From: Corynebacterium striatum ATCC 6940
GTDB taxonomy: Bacteria > Actinomycetota > Actinomycetes > Mycobacteriales > Mycobacteriaceae
Direction of reading: 5' to 3'
DNA length: 64,000 nucleotides
Assembly: GCF_000159135.1 (NCBI RefSeq)
Contig: NZ_GG667528.1
Coordinates: 143,505 to 207,504, forward strand
Under the pieces are notes generated by a model. It did not search any database, was not told the DNA's origin, and saw nothing but the letters and a program-made list of their open reading frames with translations. The translations under genes and the position numbers were made by a program. Below are positions 27,570 to 36,051 of the stretch, piece after piece (the first letter of the stretch is position 1; every line of letters starts with the position of its first letter).

Positions 27570-28568
27570 CTACTCCGATTTTTTAGTACGCCCCATCAAC
27601 GCAACAATCATGTCTTCTACGCTCACTCCGCGGTGGCACACGCCGAACACCGCCTGAGTAATTGGCATCTCCACCCCAACCTGTTGGGCGAGGCGGAAGA
27701 TAGAATCCGAGGAGATGACGCCCTCTGCGACTTGCCCATTTGTGGCAGCCTTGGCTTCTTCCAGCGTTCCGCCTTGGCCTAGGCGGTAACCGAAGGTGCG
27801 GTTGCGAGACAACGTCGAGCTGCAGGTTGCCACCAAGTCGCCCATGCCCGCGAGGCCGGAAAAGGTGAAAGGATCCGCACCAAGCGCCACACCAAGCCGG
27901 GTGATCTCTGCCAATCCACGGGTGATAATGGTGGCAAGCGTGTTGTTGCCTAAGCCTCGTCCAGAGGCCATACCGCAGGCCAGGGCGATGACGTTCTTGC
28001 AAGCGCCACCGATTTCCGCGCCAATGACGTCCGTATTGGTATACGGACGTAGGTACGGGGCCGCCGCTGCATGCTGCACCAGCTTTGCGCGTTCCTCATC
28101 GGTGCACGCGATAACTGTGGCCGCCGGTTGTTCCCCAGCGATCTCCTTGGCCAAGTTTGGACCCGAGAGCACAGCAATACGCGACGCCTCTACTCCGGTT
28201 GCGTCTGCAATGACCTCGCTCATGCGCTTGAGCGTCGCAGACTCCACGCCCTTGGAGATCGATACCAGGGTGGAGTCAGCTGGCAGGAGCGGAGTCCACT
28301 TCTCTAGGTTGGAGCGCAGCGTCTGGGATGGCACGCCAAAGATCACGATGTCTGCGTTAGCCAGTGCCTCTGTAGCATCCGACGTCGCGTAAAGGCTTTC
28401 TGGCAGCGCCAAGCCCGGCAGATAATCGGCGTTGACGTGGGTCTGGTTGATTGCTTGCGCCAGTGCTGGGCGCCGAGCCCACAGACGAACTTCATTGCCT
28501 GCGTCAGCAAACACCTTTGCCAAGGTCGTACCCCAAGAACCGGCACCCATCACCGCAACGTTATGCAT
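27570..28568 (-). CDS. gpsA: Glycerol-3-phosphate dehydrogenase [NAD(P)+]
   Basis: GpsA (332 aa) reduces dihydroxyacetone phosphate to sn-glycerol-3-phosphate for phospholipid synthesis. The N-terminal Rossmann motif is [24 protein letters not shown]. Later motifs are [20 protein letters not shown] near 140, the catalytic lysine in [14 protein letters not shown] near 191, and [12 protein letters not shown] near 245. I chose the ATG at 28566-28568 ([10 protein letters not shown]), with AGG upstream, over an upstream in-frame start. It is the likely promoter-proximal gene of gpsA-ddl. Confidence 0.96.
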   Translation of the reverse strand: MHNVAVMGAGSWGTTLAKVFADAGNEVRLWARRPALAQAINQTHVNADYLPGLALPESLYATSDATEALANADIVIFGVPSQTLRSNLEKWTPLLPADSTLVSISKGVESATLKRMSEVIADATGVEASRIAVLSGPNLAKEIAGEQPAATVIACTDEERAKLVQHAAAAPYLRPYTNTDVIGAEIGGACKNVIALACGMASGRGLGNNTLATIITRGLAEITRLGVALGADPFTFSGLAGMGDLVATCSSTLSRNRTFGYRLGQGGTLEEAKAATNGQVAEGVISSDSIFRLAQQVGVEMPITQAVFGVCHRGVSVEDMIVALMGRTKKSE

Positions 28569-28776
28569 TGCCCTACCTCTAATCCCAGACTTATTCATGG
28601 ACTATTTTCTGCACCCAGACTAACGCACGGGAAGCCTGGACTAAGACTGCTTCGGCGCTCGCTACTTCCACATAGGGGTGGACAAACTTCGCCGCGGCGC
28701 GTGCGGATGCAAAGCTCGCCCAGAAAGTGGAAAATAGAAGCGTTAATCTGCGCGCCATAATCTTTAAAGGAGCACA

Positions 28777-29775
28777 ATGCCGAAGGCAAAGAACATGCAC
28801 GAGACTGACAAGGACGTAAAGTCTGAGGTATTCATCTCCGGCCGACACCAGGAAATTCCCACCAACCCAGCCAAGGAATTCAAGCGCACCACCTTGGCAG
28901 CTGGCGCTGTGCTGTGGCGCGGAAACCCTCATGACCCAGAGGTAGCCATTATTCACCGCCCCCGTTATGACGACTGGTCCCTGCCCAAGGGCAAGGTCGA
29001 TCCGGGCGAATCGCTTCCTACTACCGCCGCGCGCGAACTCCGTGAGGAAACCGGTTACGACGCCAAGCTAGGCAAGCTCATCGGCAAGGTGACATACCCA
29101 GTGCAGGGGCGCACCAAGGTGGTCTACTACTGGCTCGCCAAGGTACTCAGCGGTGACTTCACAGACAACAGCGAAACCGATGAACTGCGCTGGATGCCCA
29201 TCGATGAGGCCAGCGAGCTATTGACCTACGCCGTTGATACCGATGTGCTGGAAAAGGCTAAGAAACGCCTCCTCCTGGCCCCCACCACACGCGTGCTCTA
29301 CGTCCGCCATGCCCACGCGCATGAGCGCCGCAACTGGGCTGGCGACGACAACCTGCGTCCGTTGGACAAGAAGGGGCGTCGCCAAGCAGAAATGCTCGTT
29401 CCCATGCTGGCGCCATTCCATCCCACCGCTATTTATTCGGCAGCACCGCAACGCTGCCAACAAACCGCAGCACCCTTGGCGGATGAACTTGGCTTGGACA
29501 TTGCAATAAACAAGGACTTCGGTGACGAAGTGTGGCTAAGCAATCCCACTGCGGCGAAGGCAGCATTCCAACGCGTTGTCTCACGCGGCGGCATCCCCGT
29601 CATTGTCAGCCAGGGCGAAACTATCCCGGGCATCCTCAAGGACCTCGATCCAAAGTTCCTTAAGGTAGATTTTGAAGACCTCAAGTTTAAGAAGGGCTCG
29701 GTGTGGGTCCTTTCCTTCAACGAAGGCGAGCTCACCGGCGCTGACTACCTCGCCAGCTCCCTTCCTGTGCGTTAA
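28777..29775 (+). CDS. NUDIX hydrolase - histidine phosphatase fusion (MutT1-like)
   Basis: A 332-residue protein with two domains. The NUDIX domain (about residues 37-165) has the box GKVDPGESLPTTAARELREETGYD, shown here only in part as GESLPTTAARELREETGY. The histidine phosphatase domain (about 170-325) opens with VLYVRHAHAHERRNW, carrying the RH(A)H catalytic motif. In mycobacteria this fusion (MutT1) hydrolyses 8-oxo-(d)GTP and diadenosine polyphosphates. The start has AAAGGAG at good spacing. It stands alone and is followed by a long-looped terminator. Confidence 0.9.
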   Translation: MPKAKNMHETDKDVKSEVFISGRHQEIPTNPAKEFKRTTLAAGAVLWRGNPHDPEVAIIHRPRYDDWSLPKGKVDPGESLPTTAARELREETGYDAKLGKLIGKVTYPVQGRTKVVYYWLAKVLSGDFTDNSETDELRWMPIDEASELLTYAVDTDVLEKAKKRLLLAPTTRVLYVRHAHAHERRNWAGDDNLRPLDKKGRRQAEMLVPMLAPFHPTAIYSAAPQRCQQTAAPLADELGLDIAINKDFGDEVWLSNPTAAKAAFQRVVSRGGIPVIVSQGETIPGILKDLDPKFLKVDFEDLKFKKGSVWVLSFNEGELTGADYLASSLPVR

Positions 29776-29799
29776 AAGCAATAGGGACGACCGTAGAAA

Positions 29800-29850
29800 A
29801 ATCCCCAGACCTGTCGCTACTTCTAGAGTGCGGCGAAAGGACTGGGGATT
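29800..29850. terminator. Inverted repeat after the NUDIX gene
   Basis: AATCCCCAG (29800-29808) and CTGGGGATT (29842-29850) form a perfect 9-bp stem, with A-rich bases before it and T-rich bases after (AGCTATTTTA). It lies between convergent genes and may terminate both. The 33-base loop is long, so efficiency is uncertain. Confidence 0.55.
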
Positions 29851-29901
29851 AGCTATTTTAGAACAGACTGCAAAGCAGCTTGTGCGCCTTTTGGCCTTAA
29901 C

Positions 29902-30909
29902 TTAGGTCCAACGCACAGCGGGCTTACCCGCTGCGTAGCGGTAGAACAGCAGCAGCACCATCGATTGCACGCCGTAGGCAAAACCAAAACCTACGGCCGG
30001 AATGTAGAACAAGATGCCGACGAGCAATCCGCAGATCACGATGCACAAAAGGCTCTGGCCAATGTTGTTTTTGGTCAATTCATAAGATGCGCGGAAAGTC
30101 TCCCCTATGCTCATCTGTGGGTTATCTGCCTTGATATATGGCACAAAGTAGAGCAAGAACGCTGCAATAATGCCGGGGATAACAAACAAAAGGGAAGCAG
30201 CACTAACCACTAGAGCAGCGACCAGTGAATGTCCTGCAACAGCGAATGCATTCTTGGACTTGAAGAAGTCTCCGAAGGTGGCTCGTTGCCCATCAGCTTC
30301 CTTGGACGCGGCACACTGGATATTGCCGATCATCCAACAGCTGTAGACCAAGCCAATCACGACTCCCAAGACTATTGACAGCACTGCAGCCGCGCTCATT
30401 CCCGTGCTGGCGCTATCGAAAGAGCTGTCGCCATAATAGTCATAGCTACTGCTCGTTGACGCCGATCCTAAGGCGAGTACGCCACCAAAAAGCATAGGGA
30501 CGAACATGACTACGACGAGAATAATGAAGTGAACGGTAATCGCGCCGGTCCACGGAGCCCAATTGCGGAAGAAGCCCTTGAAACCTTGTCCGATAACGTC
30601 CATAGCATCGAACTCGCGTGGCGCGTTCTGATAGGACCCGTTTCCATAGCCCGCATAACCTGCCTGCGACTGCATGTATTGCCCCGGTTGCGGCTGCATC
30701 GGCTGCTGCGAATAAGCCCCGTAGGGCTGCTGATTGCTGCCACTAAAAGGCTGCTGGCCGGGGGCGCCGGTATTGCCCTGCGAGAAGGGATTTGCCGGGC
30801 CGTTGGGCCCACCGTAAGAGCCACCACCGTAGGCGTCGCCGCCCTGCTGACCATAGTTTGAACCTTGACCGGCACCAAAGTCATTATTATTGCCAAAATT
30901 ATTACTCAT
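29902..30909 (-). CDS. Membrane protein with Gly/Asn/Gln-rich N-terminal tail
   Basis: A 335-residue protein. Residues 1-100 are low complexity, rich in Gly, Asn, Gln, Pro, Ser and Tyr (for example NNFGNNNDFGAGQGSNYGQQ), and likely disordered in the cytoplasm. Residues 115-330 hold five or six membrane helices, including FIILVVVMFVPMLFGGVLAL and VSAASLLFVIPGIIAAFLLY. The layout resembles integral membrane families such as DUF975/glycerophosphodiesterase-type membrane domains, but I cannot assign one. Function is unknown. Confidence 0.75.
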   Translation of the reverse strand: MSNNFGNNNDFGAGQGSNYGQQGGDAYGGGSYGGPNGPANPFSQGNTGAPGQQPFSGSNQQPYGAYSQQPMQPQPGQYMQSQAGYAGYGNGSYQNAPREFDAMDVIGQGFKGFFRNWAPWTGAITVHFIILVVVMFVPMLFGGVLALGSASTSSSYDYYGDSSFDSASTGMSAAAVLSIVLGVVIGLVYSCWMIGNIQCAASKEADGQRATFGDFFKSKNAFAVAGHSLVAALVVSAASLLFVIPGIIAAFLLYFVPYIKADNPQMSIGETFRASYELTKNNIGQSLLCIVICGLLVGILFYIPAVGFGFAYGVQSMVLLLFYRYAAGKPAVRWT

Positions 30910-31049
30910 GTAGGCAACAATATTATCGCTGGTAATTCGCTAACAGCCATGCGCGGCACCCGTTACCAATTGTTCACGCAACGGGGGCAAAACATAAGCA
31001 GTCCCACTCACCTTCATCTCCGCATGTGTCTGCGGATTAGGGCAAATAG

Positions 31050-31086
31050 GGCATTTCTAAACGCTGATACGAGCGCTAAAAATGCC
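31050..31086 (-). terminator. Hairpin directly after leuD
   Basis: GGCATTT and AAATGCC (outer stem, 31050-31056 and 31080-31086) enclose CGCT/AGCG. The structure starts at the base after the leuD stop codon, as expected for a terminator of leuCD, but lacks a long T-run. Confidence 0.5.
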
Positions 31087-31671
31087 TTAAGATACAGCGG
31101 GCTTAAAGGCAGCACGCTGTGCCTCGAATGTCTCGATGGCGTCTTCGCTGCGCAGGGTCAACCCAATGTCATCGAGGCCCTCCATCAGGCGCCAACGGGT
31201 GTAGTCATCGATATCGAAAGAGTAAGAGTTGCCGCCGACCGTGACAGTGCGAGCCTCGAGGTCCACCGTTACTTCGGTTTCGCCTTGCTCGAGCTGCTTC
31301 CAGATAAGCTCGATATCCTCTTGTTCCATAAGTCCAGTTAGCAAACCGGCTTTGCCAGAATTGCCGCGGAAAATATCGGCGAAGCGCGACGAGAATACCG
31401 CCTTGAAACCGAACTCGCTCAACGCCCACACCGCATGCTCGCGGGAGGAACCAGTACCAAAGTCGCGGCCGGCGAAGAGCACCGAACCATGGTTGAACGG
31501 CTCCTGGTTGAGGACGAAGTTCTCGTCGGAACGCCAGTTAGAAAACAGGCCGTCGGCAAAGCCTGTGCGCTTGACCGACTTCAAGTAGCGCGCCGGGATG
31601 ATTTGGTCAGTATCGACGTTGGATGCGCGAAGTGGGACACCAACACCGGTATGGGTTACGAACTTTTCCAT
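31087..31671 (-). CDS. leuD: 3-isopropylmalate dehydratase, small subunit
   Basis: LeuD (194 aa) with LeuC isomerises 2- to 3-isopropylmalate in leucine synthesis. Swivel-domain signatures are [16 protein letters not shown] near residue 19, [19 protein letters not shown] near 66, and [11 protein letters not shown] near 103. The length is normal. It is preceded by leuC in the same direction with a 47-bp gap, forming the leuCD operon. Confidence 0.97.
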   Translation of the reverse strand: MEKFVTHTGVGVPLRASNVDTDQIIPARYLKSVKRTGFADGLFSNWRSDENFVLNQEPFNHGSVLFAGRDFGTGSSREHAVWALSEFGFKAVFSSRFADIFRGNSGKAGLLTGLMEQEDIELIWKQLEQGETEVTVDLEARTVTVGGNSYSFDIDDYTRWRLMEGLDDIGLTLRSEDAIETFEAQRAAFKPAVS

Positions 31672-31718
31672 TGTCGTAGTCTCCTAGTTATCTGCAGATA
31701 TGGCTATGGGTCGGTGAG

Positions 31719-33137
31719 TTAAAGGTCAGCCGGGGACGCGAGGTGACCGGTCACGGCAGTTGCTGCGGCAACCGCCGGCGAGACCAAGTGTGTGCGCCCG
31801 CCTGGGCCTTGGCGGCCCTCAAAGTTGCGGTTCGAGGTAGATGCCGAGCGCTCCCCAGGCTTGAGCTGATCCGGGTTCATACCCAGGCACATCGAGCAAC
31901 CTGCGGTGCGCCACTCAGCACCGAAGTCGGTGAAAATCTTGTCCAGGCCTTCTTCTTCTGCCTGGACCTTGACTACAGCAGAGGAAGGAACCACCATCAT
32001 ACGGGTGCTCGGCGCGATGGTACGGCCCTTCACCACCTCCGCAGCGGCACGCAGATCCTCGATACGCGCGTTGGTGCACGAGCCCAGGAACACGGTGTCG
32101 ATCTTGATGTCACGCAGCGGGGTGCCTGGCTGCAGGTCCATGTAGGCGAGAGCCTTCACAGTAGCGGCCTTCAAGTTCTCATCCCCAAAAGACTCGGGGT
32201 CCGGCACGCTCTCGCCCAGCGGGAGGCCTTGGCCTGGGTTGGTGCCCCAGGTGACGAACGGGGTCAGTGCAGAACCGTCAATTTCGACCACGGTGTCGAA
32301 TTGCGCGCCCTCGTCGGTTGGCAGAGTCTTCCAGTACTCGACCGCTGCATCCCAGTCCTCACCCTTCGGCGCGAATTCACGGCCCTTGACGTACTCAAAG
32401 GTGGTCTCATCCGGCGCGACCATGCCAGCACGTGCACCAGCCTCGATGGACATATTGCAAATGGTCATGCGGGCTTCCATAGACATCTTGCGGATAGCCT
32501 CGCCGCGGTACTCGATAATGTGGCCCTGGCCGCCACCGGTACCGATCTTCGCGATGATCGCCAGAATCAGATCCTTGGCAGAAACGCCCTCTGCGAGCTC
32601 GCCGCTAACTTCGATTGCCATGGTCTTAAAGGGCTTCAGAGACAAGGTCTGGGTAGCCATAACGTGCTCAACCTCGGAGGTACCAATGCCCATCGCGATG
32701 GAGCCAAAAGCACCGTGGGTCGAAGTATGAGAGTCGCCACACACGATGGTCATGCCGGGTTGGGTGATACCCAGCTGGGGTCCCACGGTGTGGACAATGC
32801 CCTGCTGTGCATCGCCCATGGGGTGAAGACGAACCCCGAACTCTTCACAGTTTTGACGCAGCGTAGAGACCTGGGTGCGGGAAATCTCGTCTTTAATCTC
32901 CAAGAGGTTGCCGGTCTTGATACCTACGGTCGGGACATTGTGGTCCTCGGTGGCAAGGTGCAACTCCGGATGGCGCATCTTACGTCCAGCGAGGCGCAGG
33001 CCATCAAAGGCCTGTGGGCTGGTAACTTCATGTAAGAGCTGGAAGTCAATATAAATCAGATCAGGAGCGCCATTCTCGCCCTTCTGCACGACGTGGTCGC
33101 GCCAAACTTTCTCAGCTAGGGTCAGTTTCTCAGTCAT
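31719..33137 (-). CDS. leuC: 3-isopropylmalate dehydratase, large subunit
   Basis: LeuC (472 aa) carries the [4Fe-4S] cluster of isopropylmalate isomerase. Cluster cysteines are seen in [16 protein letters not shown] near residue 350 and in [14 protein letters not shown] near 411; HTVGPQLG and [13 protein letters not shown] mark the active site near 115-145. I chose the ATG at 33135-33137, with GGAG upstream, over the GTG three codons earlier. It diverges from the ltbR regulator across a short region holding an inverted repeat. Confidence 0.96.
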   Translation of the reverse strand: MTEKLTLAEKVWRDHVVQKGENGAPDLIYIDFQLLHEVTSPQAFDGLRLAGRKMRHPELHLATEDHNVPTVGIKTGNLLEIKDEISRTQVSTLRQNCEEFGVRLHPMGDAQQGIVHTVGPQLGITQPGMTIVCGDSHTSTHGAFGSIAMGIGTSEVEHVMATQTLSLKPFKTMAIEVSGELAEGVSAKDLILAIIAKIGTGGGQGHIIEYRGEAIRKMSMEARMTICNMSIEAGARAGMVAPDETTFEYVKGREFAPKGEDWDAAVEYWKTLPTDEGAQFDTVVEIDGSALTPFVTWGTNPGQGLPLGESVPDPESFGDENLKAATVKALAYMDLQPGTPLRDIKIDTVFLGSCTNARIEDLRAAAEVVKGRTIAPSTRMMVVPSSAVVKVQAEEEGLDKIFTDFGAEWRTAGCSMCLGMNPDQLKPGERSASTSNRNFEGRQGPGGRTHLVSPAVAAATAVTGHLASPADL

Positions 33138-33152
33138 TTCAATCACTCCACT

Positions 33153-33183
33153 TGAAATCTCATTAGTTGGGACGTAGATTTCA
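33153..33183. promoter_or_regulatory. Inverted repeat between leuC and ltbR
   Basis: TGAAATCT (33153-33160) and AGATTTCA (33176-33183) are perfect inverted copies with a 15-bp spacer, lying between the divergent starts of leuC and the IclR-type regulator. The position fits an operator controlling both genes. I do not recall the LtbR consensus well enough to say whether it matches. Confidence 0.45.
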
Positions 33184-33187
33184 CTGT

Positions 33188-33871
33188 ATGGGAGAGTATA
33201 GCGCAGTATCCGGAATTAAGGTACTTGACCGCGCCGTCGCCATCATGATGGCCGCAGCCAACCGTCCGTCCACCCTCAACGAACTATGTGAGACCACCGG
33301 TCTACCTCGGGCAACAGCCCATCGCCTCGCAACCGCACTGGAAGTTCACAGAATCCTGACCCGCACACCCGACGGCAAGTGGGGCGCGGGCCCTGCACTT
33401 CCCGGCAACCGGGATCACATCATCGAAGCAGCCGGTCCGATCATGGAACGCCTGCTCGCTGAGACTGGTGAATCCGTCCAGCTTTATCAGCTCTCGGGCA
33501 ATTCTCGCACTTGCATTGCTACTCGCGAGCCCGAGTCCGGCTTGCACAACGTGGTACCGGTGGGCCGCCAGCTACCGCTTACTTCCGGTTCAGCCGCCCG
33601 CATTTTCGCGGCATTCGACAACATCGACACTACTGGGTCCACCTTTAGCGATGAAGACGTCGCTCTAGCCCGCGAGAATGGCTATTCCGAGTCGATCGAA
33701 GAACGCGAGGCGGGTCTTGCCTCGATCTCCGCCCCAGTATTCGACTCAGCCGGCAACCTCGTGGCGGTTATTTCGGTCTCAGGCTCCGCCGAGCGCTTCC
33801 GCCCCTCCCCGGCACAGAAGTACGCTCCGCTGCTTGCCGACGCCGCGACACAGCTCACCGCACGCCTCTAA
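33188..33871 (+). CDS. ltbR: IclR-family regulator of leucine synthesis (LtbR-like)
   Basis: A 227-residue IclR regulator with an N-terminal winged helix ([14 protein letters not shown], then [20 protein letters not shown]) and a C-terminal GAF-like effector domain from about residue 80. Divergence from leuC is the corynebacterial arrangement of LtbR, a repressor of leuB and leuCD; identity is inferred from sequence type and position. I chose the ATG at 33188 ([13 protein letters not shown]) because it gives the usual N-terminus; the frame is open seven codons further upstream. leuB, a probable target, lies at 55003. Confidence 0.88.
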   Translation: MGEYSAVSGIKVLDRAVAIMMAAANRPSTLNELCETTGLPRATAHRLATALEVHRILTRTPDGKWGAGPALPGNRDHIIEAAGPIMERLLAETGESVQLYQLSGNSRTCIATREPESGLHNVVPVGRQLPLTSGSAARIFAAFDNIDTTGSTFSDEDVALARENGYSESIEEREAGLASISAPVFDSAGNLVAVISVSGSAERFRPSPAQKYAPLLADAATQLTARL

Positions 33872-33890
33872 ACGGCTCCGCACATTATGC

Positions 33891-33928
33891 GTTCAGCTCA
33901 ACACTGAGTTCAGCTCACTACTGAGTTC
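33891..33928. repeat. 17-bp tandem repeat between convergent genes
   Basis: GTTCAGCTCAACACTGA and GTTCAGCTCACTACTGA (15 of 17 identical) stand head to tail, followed by a further GTTC. They fill most of the gap between ltbR and the HD-domain gene. Each unit contains CTCA...TGAG, which can form a tiny hairpin; no gene is present. Confidence 0.75.
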
Positions 33929-33932
33929 TAAG

Positions 33933-34523
33933 CTACAGAGCCCGCAGCTTTTCTAGCTTCTGCCGGTACTCACCGAGCAGCGGCAGTTGCGGGCATCGCT
34001 GTTCTACAACGGAAAAGACGGCCCCATACCACCACTGTTGGTCTGATCTACCGCTGTTGAACCGCGCCCACAGCTTATCGCCATAAGCATCATGGTCGGC
34101 AAGGATAGAACTGAGGTTGTGAAGCTTATCGCAGGCGCTGACGATGACCGACGCCTCGGAGGCACCCCTCAGGTGAGCCAAGTATGCGTCTGCACGCTCG
34201 CGCCACGATTCCAAGGAGTCATCCTTAGTTACTCCCCGGACGATATTCAGTACGTGCGGGCCGAAGTCCTGTTCCATCTGCTGGGCCGAATAGCGCTCAG
34301 GGACATCCTCCAACGTGTCGTGGAGCAAACAAGCAATGAGGACGTCTTCACGGATATCGTCCGCCAGCCCCTGCGCTGCAGCGAGGTGCATCACGCCAAA
34401 TAGGTGCGAAACGTATGGGGTATCGCTCCCCTTGCGATAGTGTCCGTTGTGTGCCCGCGCAGCGACGTCTAGCGCACGCAAAATACGCGGCGTGAGAACT
34501 TCAGGCCCAGTGTTTTGCCACAT
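33933..34523 (-). CDS. HD-domain hydrolase, SpoT/MESH1-like
   Basis: A 196-residue single-domain HD protein. The metal-binding set includes HNGHYRKGSDTPYVSHL near residues 25-41, ACLLHDTLEDV near 69-79 with the HD pair, and SACDKLHNL near 129. This pattern matches the hydrolase half of Rel/SpoT enzymes and the stand-alone MESH1-like group, which remove pyrophosphate from (p)ppGpp or act on NADPH. There is no synthetase domain. Its promoter region would include the GTCACTA tandem repeat that begins 24 bp upstream of the start. Confidence 0.82.
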   Translation of the reverse strand: MWQNTGPEVLTPRILRALDVAARAHNGHYRKGSDTPYVSHLFGVMHLAAAQGLADDIREDVLIACLLHDTLEDVPERYSAQQMEQDFGPHVLNIVRGVTKDDSLESWRERADAYLAHLRGASEASVIVSACDKLHNLSSILADHDAYGDKLWARFNSGRSDQQWWYGAVFSVVEQRCPQLPLLGEYRQKLEKLRAL

Positions 34524-34546
34524 GGTTTCGCCCCTCTCAAGCCACA

Positions 34547-34574
34547 GTCACTAGTCACTAGTCACTAGTCACTA
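34547..34574. repeat. Perfect 7-bp tandem repeat (GTCACTA)4
   Basis: Four perfect heptamers lie between the start of the HD gene (34523) and the end of the serine protease gene. The last unit includes the protease stop codon. Copy-number change would alter the HD gene's upstream spacing; on the protease side each unit brings its own TAG in one frame. Confidence 0.9.
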
Positions 34575-35378
34575 GATGATAATGCCGTAGTTGTTTGCAA
34601 TGCCACGGATGGCATCGAATCCAAAGCCTTCACTGCTCGTGGTGGCAAGGCCTTCCACCTGGTCGCCTACCTTGCGTAACTCGACGCCAGGAACCTCGGC
34701 GATATTGCGTGGAGTGGCAATATCAGGACGGCGGGCGACAAAGCCCTTATGCGGAAGTGCGGCGAGCTCGTTCGCGTAAGGCATGCGCGCGTAGTTGCTA
34801 AAGAAGGCCGTTTGTCCATTACGTGAGACAACGGTGCCACCTTGGTAGATTCCGACAACGCCTGGTTGTCCCGGGACGTACACGCCCGAGCCACTGTCAC
34901 CATTTACCTTCGGGATGTTGTTGGCATAGTTCATGCCATCGAAGTCACGCGGACCATTAATAGCCTGTGCACAGTCGTTGCCGCTCAGACGCCCATTAAT
35001 GCAAACCTCAGTACCTGGTGCAGGAACCGGACGAATACCGTCACCTGTCTTTGGGTTGCCCCCACTATACGTTCCAGCCGCAAATTGGATATACGCCAAG
35101 TCATGTTCTGCAGCGCCCGATGGCTTAAACCAACGCAACGTTCCTACGTGCTGGCCAAACTGGTTATAAACCTGCTGCCCTGACAGGCCGCAGTGCGCAG
35201 CCGTCCAGGCACGGTCACCCTCAACATAGCCCACGGTGCAGCTGGCCCCCTCAGCCGTCATCACAACCTGCCCCTGCGTCACAGATACACCCGGCGCAGC
35301 TTGCGCAATTGCCTGACCTCCCGCCACTGCAATGAAGGCCGCAGCAGCTGCGACCAGACCGTTCTTTAAGCCTCGCAT
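34572..35378 (-). CDS. Secreted trypsin-like serine protease
   Basis: A 268-residue exported S1-type protease. The signal peptide (about residues 1-28, GLKNGLVAAAAAFIAVAGGQ, ending near AQAAP) is followed by the mature domain. Catalytic residues are histidine in WTAAHCG, aspartate in EHDLAYIQF, and serine in NGDSGSGVY. Three cysteine-containing loops (ASCTVGY, AHCG, EVCINGRLSGNDC) suggest disulfides, and a C-terminal extension of 60 residues follows the domain. I chose the ATG at 35376-35378 with AAAGGGGAG upstream. Its substrate is unknown; it is not obviously part of an operon. Confidence 0.88.
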   Translation of the reverse strand: MRGLKNGLVAAAAAFIAVAGGQAIAQAAPGVSVTQGQVVMTAEGASCTVGYVEGDRAWTAAHCGLSGQQVYNQFGQHVGTLRWFKPSGAAEHDLAYIQFAAGTYSGGNPKTGDGIRPVPAPGTEVCINGRLSGNDCAQAINGPRDFDGMNYANNIPKVNGDSGSGVYVPGQPGVVGIYQGGTVVSRNGQTAFFSNYARMPYANELAALPHKGFVARRPDIATPRNIAEVPGVELRKVGDQVEGLATTSSEGFGFDAIRGIANNYGIII

Positions 35379-35652
35379 CTTCTCCCCTTTCACTTCAGTC
35401 ACTTCCATAACATAGCGCTTTCACCAATTTTTTCCTATCCCTACACGCTCTGTCTCTTGCTGCCCCCTTCTCGGCTCACCCATTCGAAGTCAGAGAAAGA
35501 CCAGGAAAAGGCTCAGAGTTTCACCGAGAAAGAGTGAAATTGAAAATATTTTGAAAAAGTTTGCGCGGGTTATTGAAATTGGAATGAAAACATTGTTAAA
35601 TGAAAACGTACTGAAAACGCGGACAAACCGCATCAACTCGAAGGAGCAATCC

Positions 35653-35946
35653 ATGAGCACCCACACTATCCACGAAGAGCATACCCACGTCCACGGCGCA
35701 GGCTGCGGCCACGTAGCTTTCCCTCACAAGGATCACACCGACTACCTCCACGAGGGCCACATCCACCGTGAGCACGAGGGCCACTGGGACGAGTGCGAGA
35801 CCACCGAGCACCATGAGCACGCTGACCACGATCACCAGCATGGCGAGGGCTGCGGCCACGTTGCCATCCCTCACGGCGATCATGTTGACTACCTGCACGA
35901 TGGCCACCGCCACGCCGCCCACGAAGGTCACTGGGATGACCACTAA
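35653..35946 (+). CDS. Histidine-rich two-repeat metal-binding protein
   Basis: A 97-residue protein, about one quarter histidine, with no signal peptide. It is two tandem copies of a unit of about 37 residues: HVHGAGCGHVAFPHKDHTDY with LHEGHIHREHEGHWDEC, then HQHGEGCGHVAIPHGDHVDY with LHDGHRHAAHEGHWDDH. CGHV, PHxDHxDYLH and HEGHW are kept in both. It very probably binds zinc or another soft metal; I infer storage, buffering or delivery. The ATG at 35653 has AAGGAG at good spacing. The 150 bp upstream are AT-rich and the gene ends in a strong terminator, so it is a single-gene transcript. Confidence 0.78.
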   Translation: MSTHTIHEEHTHVHGAGCGHVAFPHKDHTDYLHEGHIHREHEGHWDECETTEHHEHADHDHQHGEGCGHVAIPHGDHVDYLHDGHRHAAHEGHWDDH

Positions 35947-35973
35947 TCGGTAGCGAGCTATACCCGTTACCTC

Positions 35974-36006
35974 AACCGTCACCTCTTTCTTAGAGGTGAC
36001 GGTTTT
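35974..36006 (+). terminator. Rho-independent terminator of the histidine-rich gene
   Basis: A perfect 13-bp stem (AACCGTCACCTCT / AGAGGTGACGGTT) with loop TTCTT is followed by a T-rich tail, 27 bp after the stop codon. Confidence 0.92.
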
Positions 36007-36039
36007 AATCTTTTCGAACATACGCCACACGATCCGCGT

Positions 36040-36045
36040 TAGGCT
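36040..36045 (+). promoter_or_regulatory. -10 element of a leaderless lipoprotein gene
   Basis: TAGGCT lies six bases before the ATG at 36052 with no Shine-Dalgarno, so the mRNA should be leaderless. The surrounding TTAGGCTTAGG superficially resembles half a DtxR site but lacks the second half. Confidence 0.5.
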
Positions 36046-36051
36046 TAGGGC

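Noticed and set aside
31743..33035. 430-residue plus-strand frame opposite leuC
   Set aside because: Antisense shadow of a highly conserved gene; no start signals.
34547..34574. CRISPR-like array
   Set aside because: The heptamers are adjacent with no spacers, so this is a simple tandem repeat.
35560..35640. Zur box upstream of the histidine-rich gene
   Set aside because: Several ATGAAAAC segments are present, but none forms the expected palindrome at correct spacing.
36038..36050. DtxR-like TTAGGCTTAGG upstream of the lipoprotein gene
   Set aside because: The second half-site CCTAA is missing, and the sequence is explained by a leaderless -10 element.
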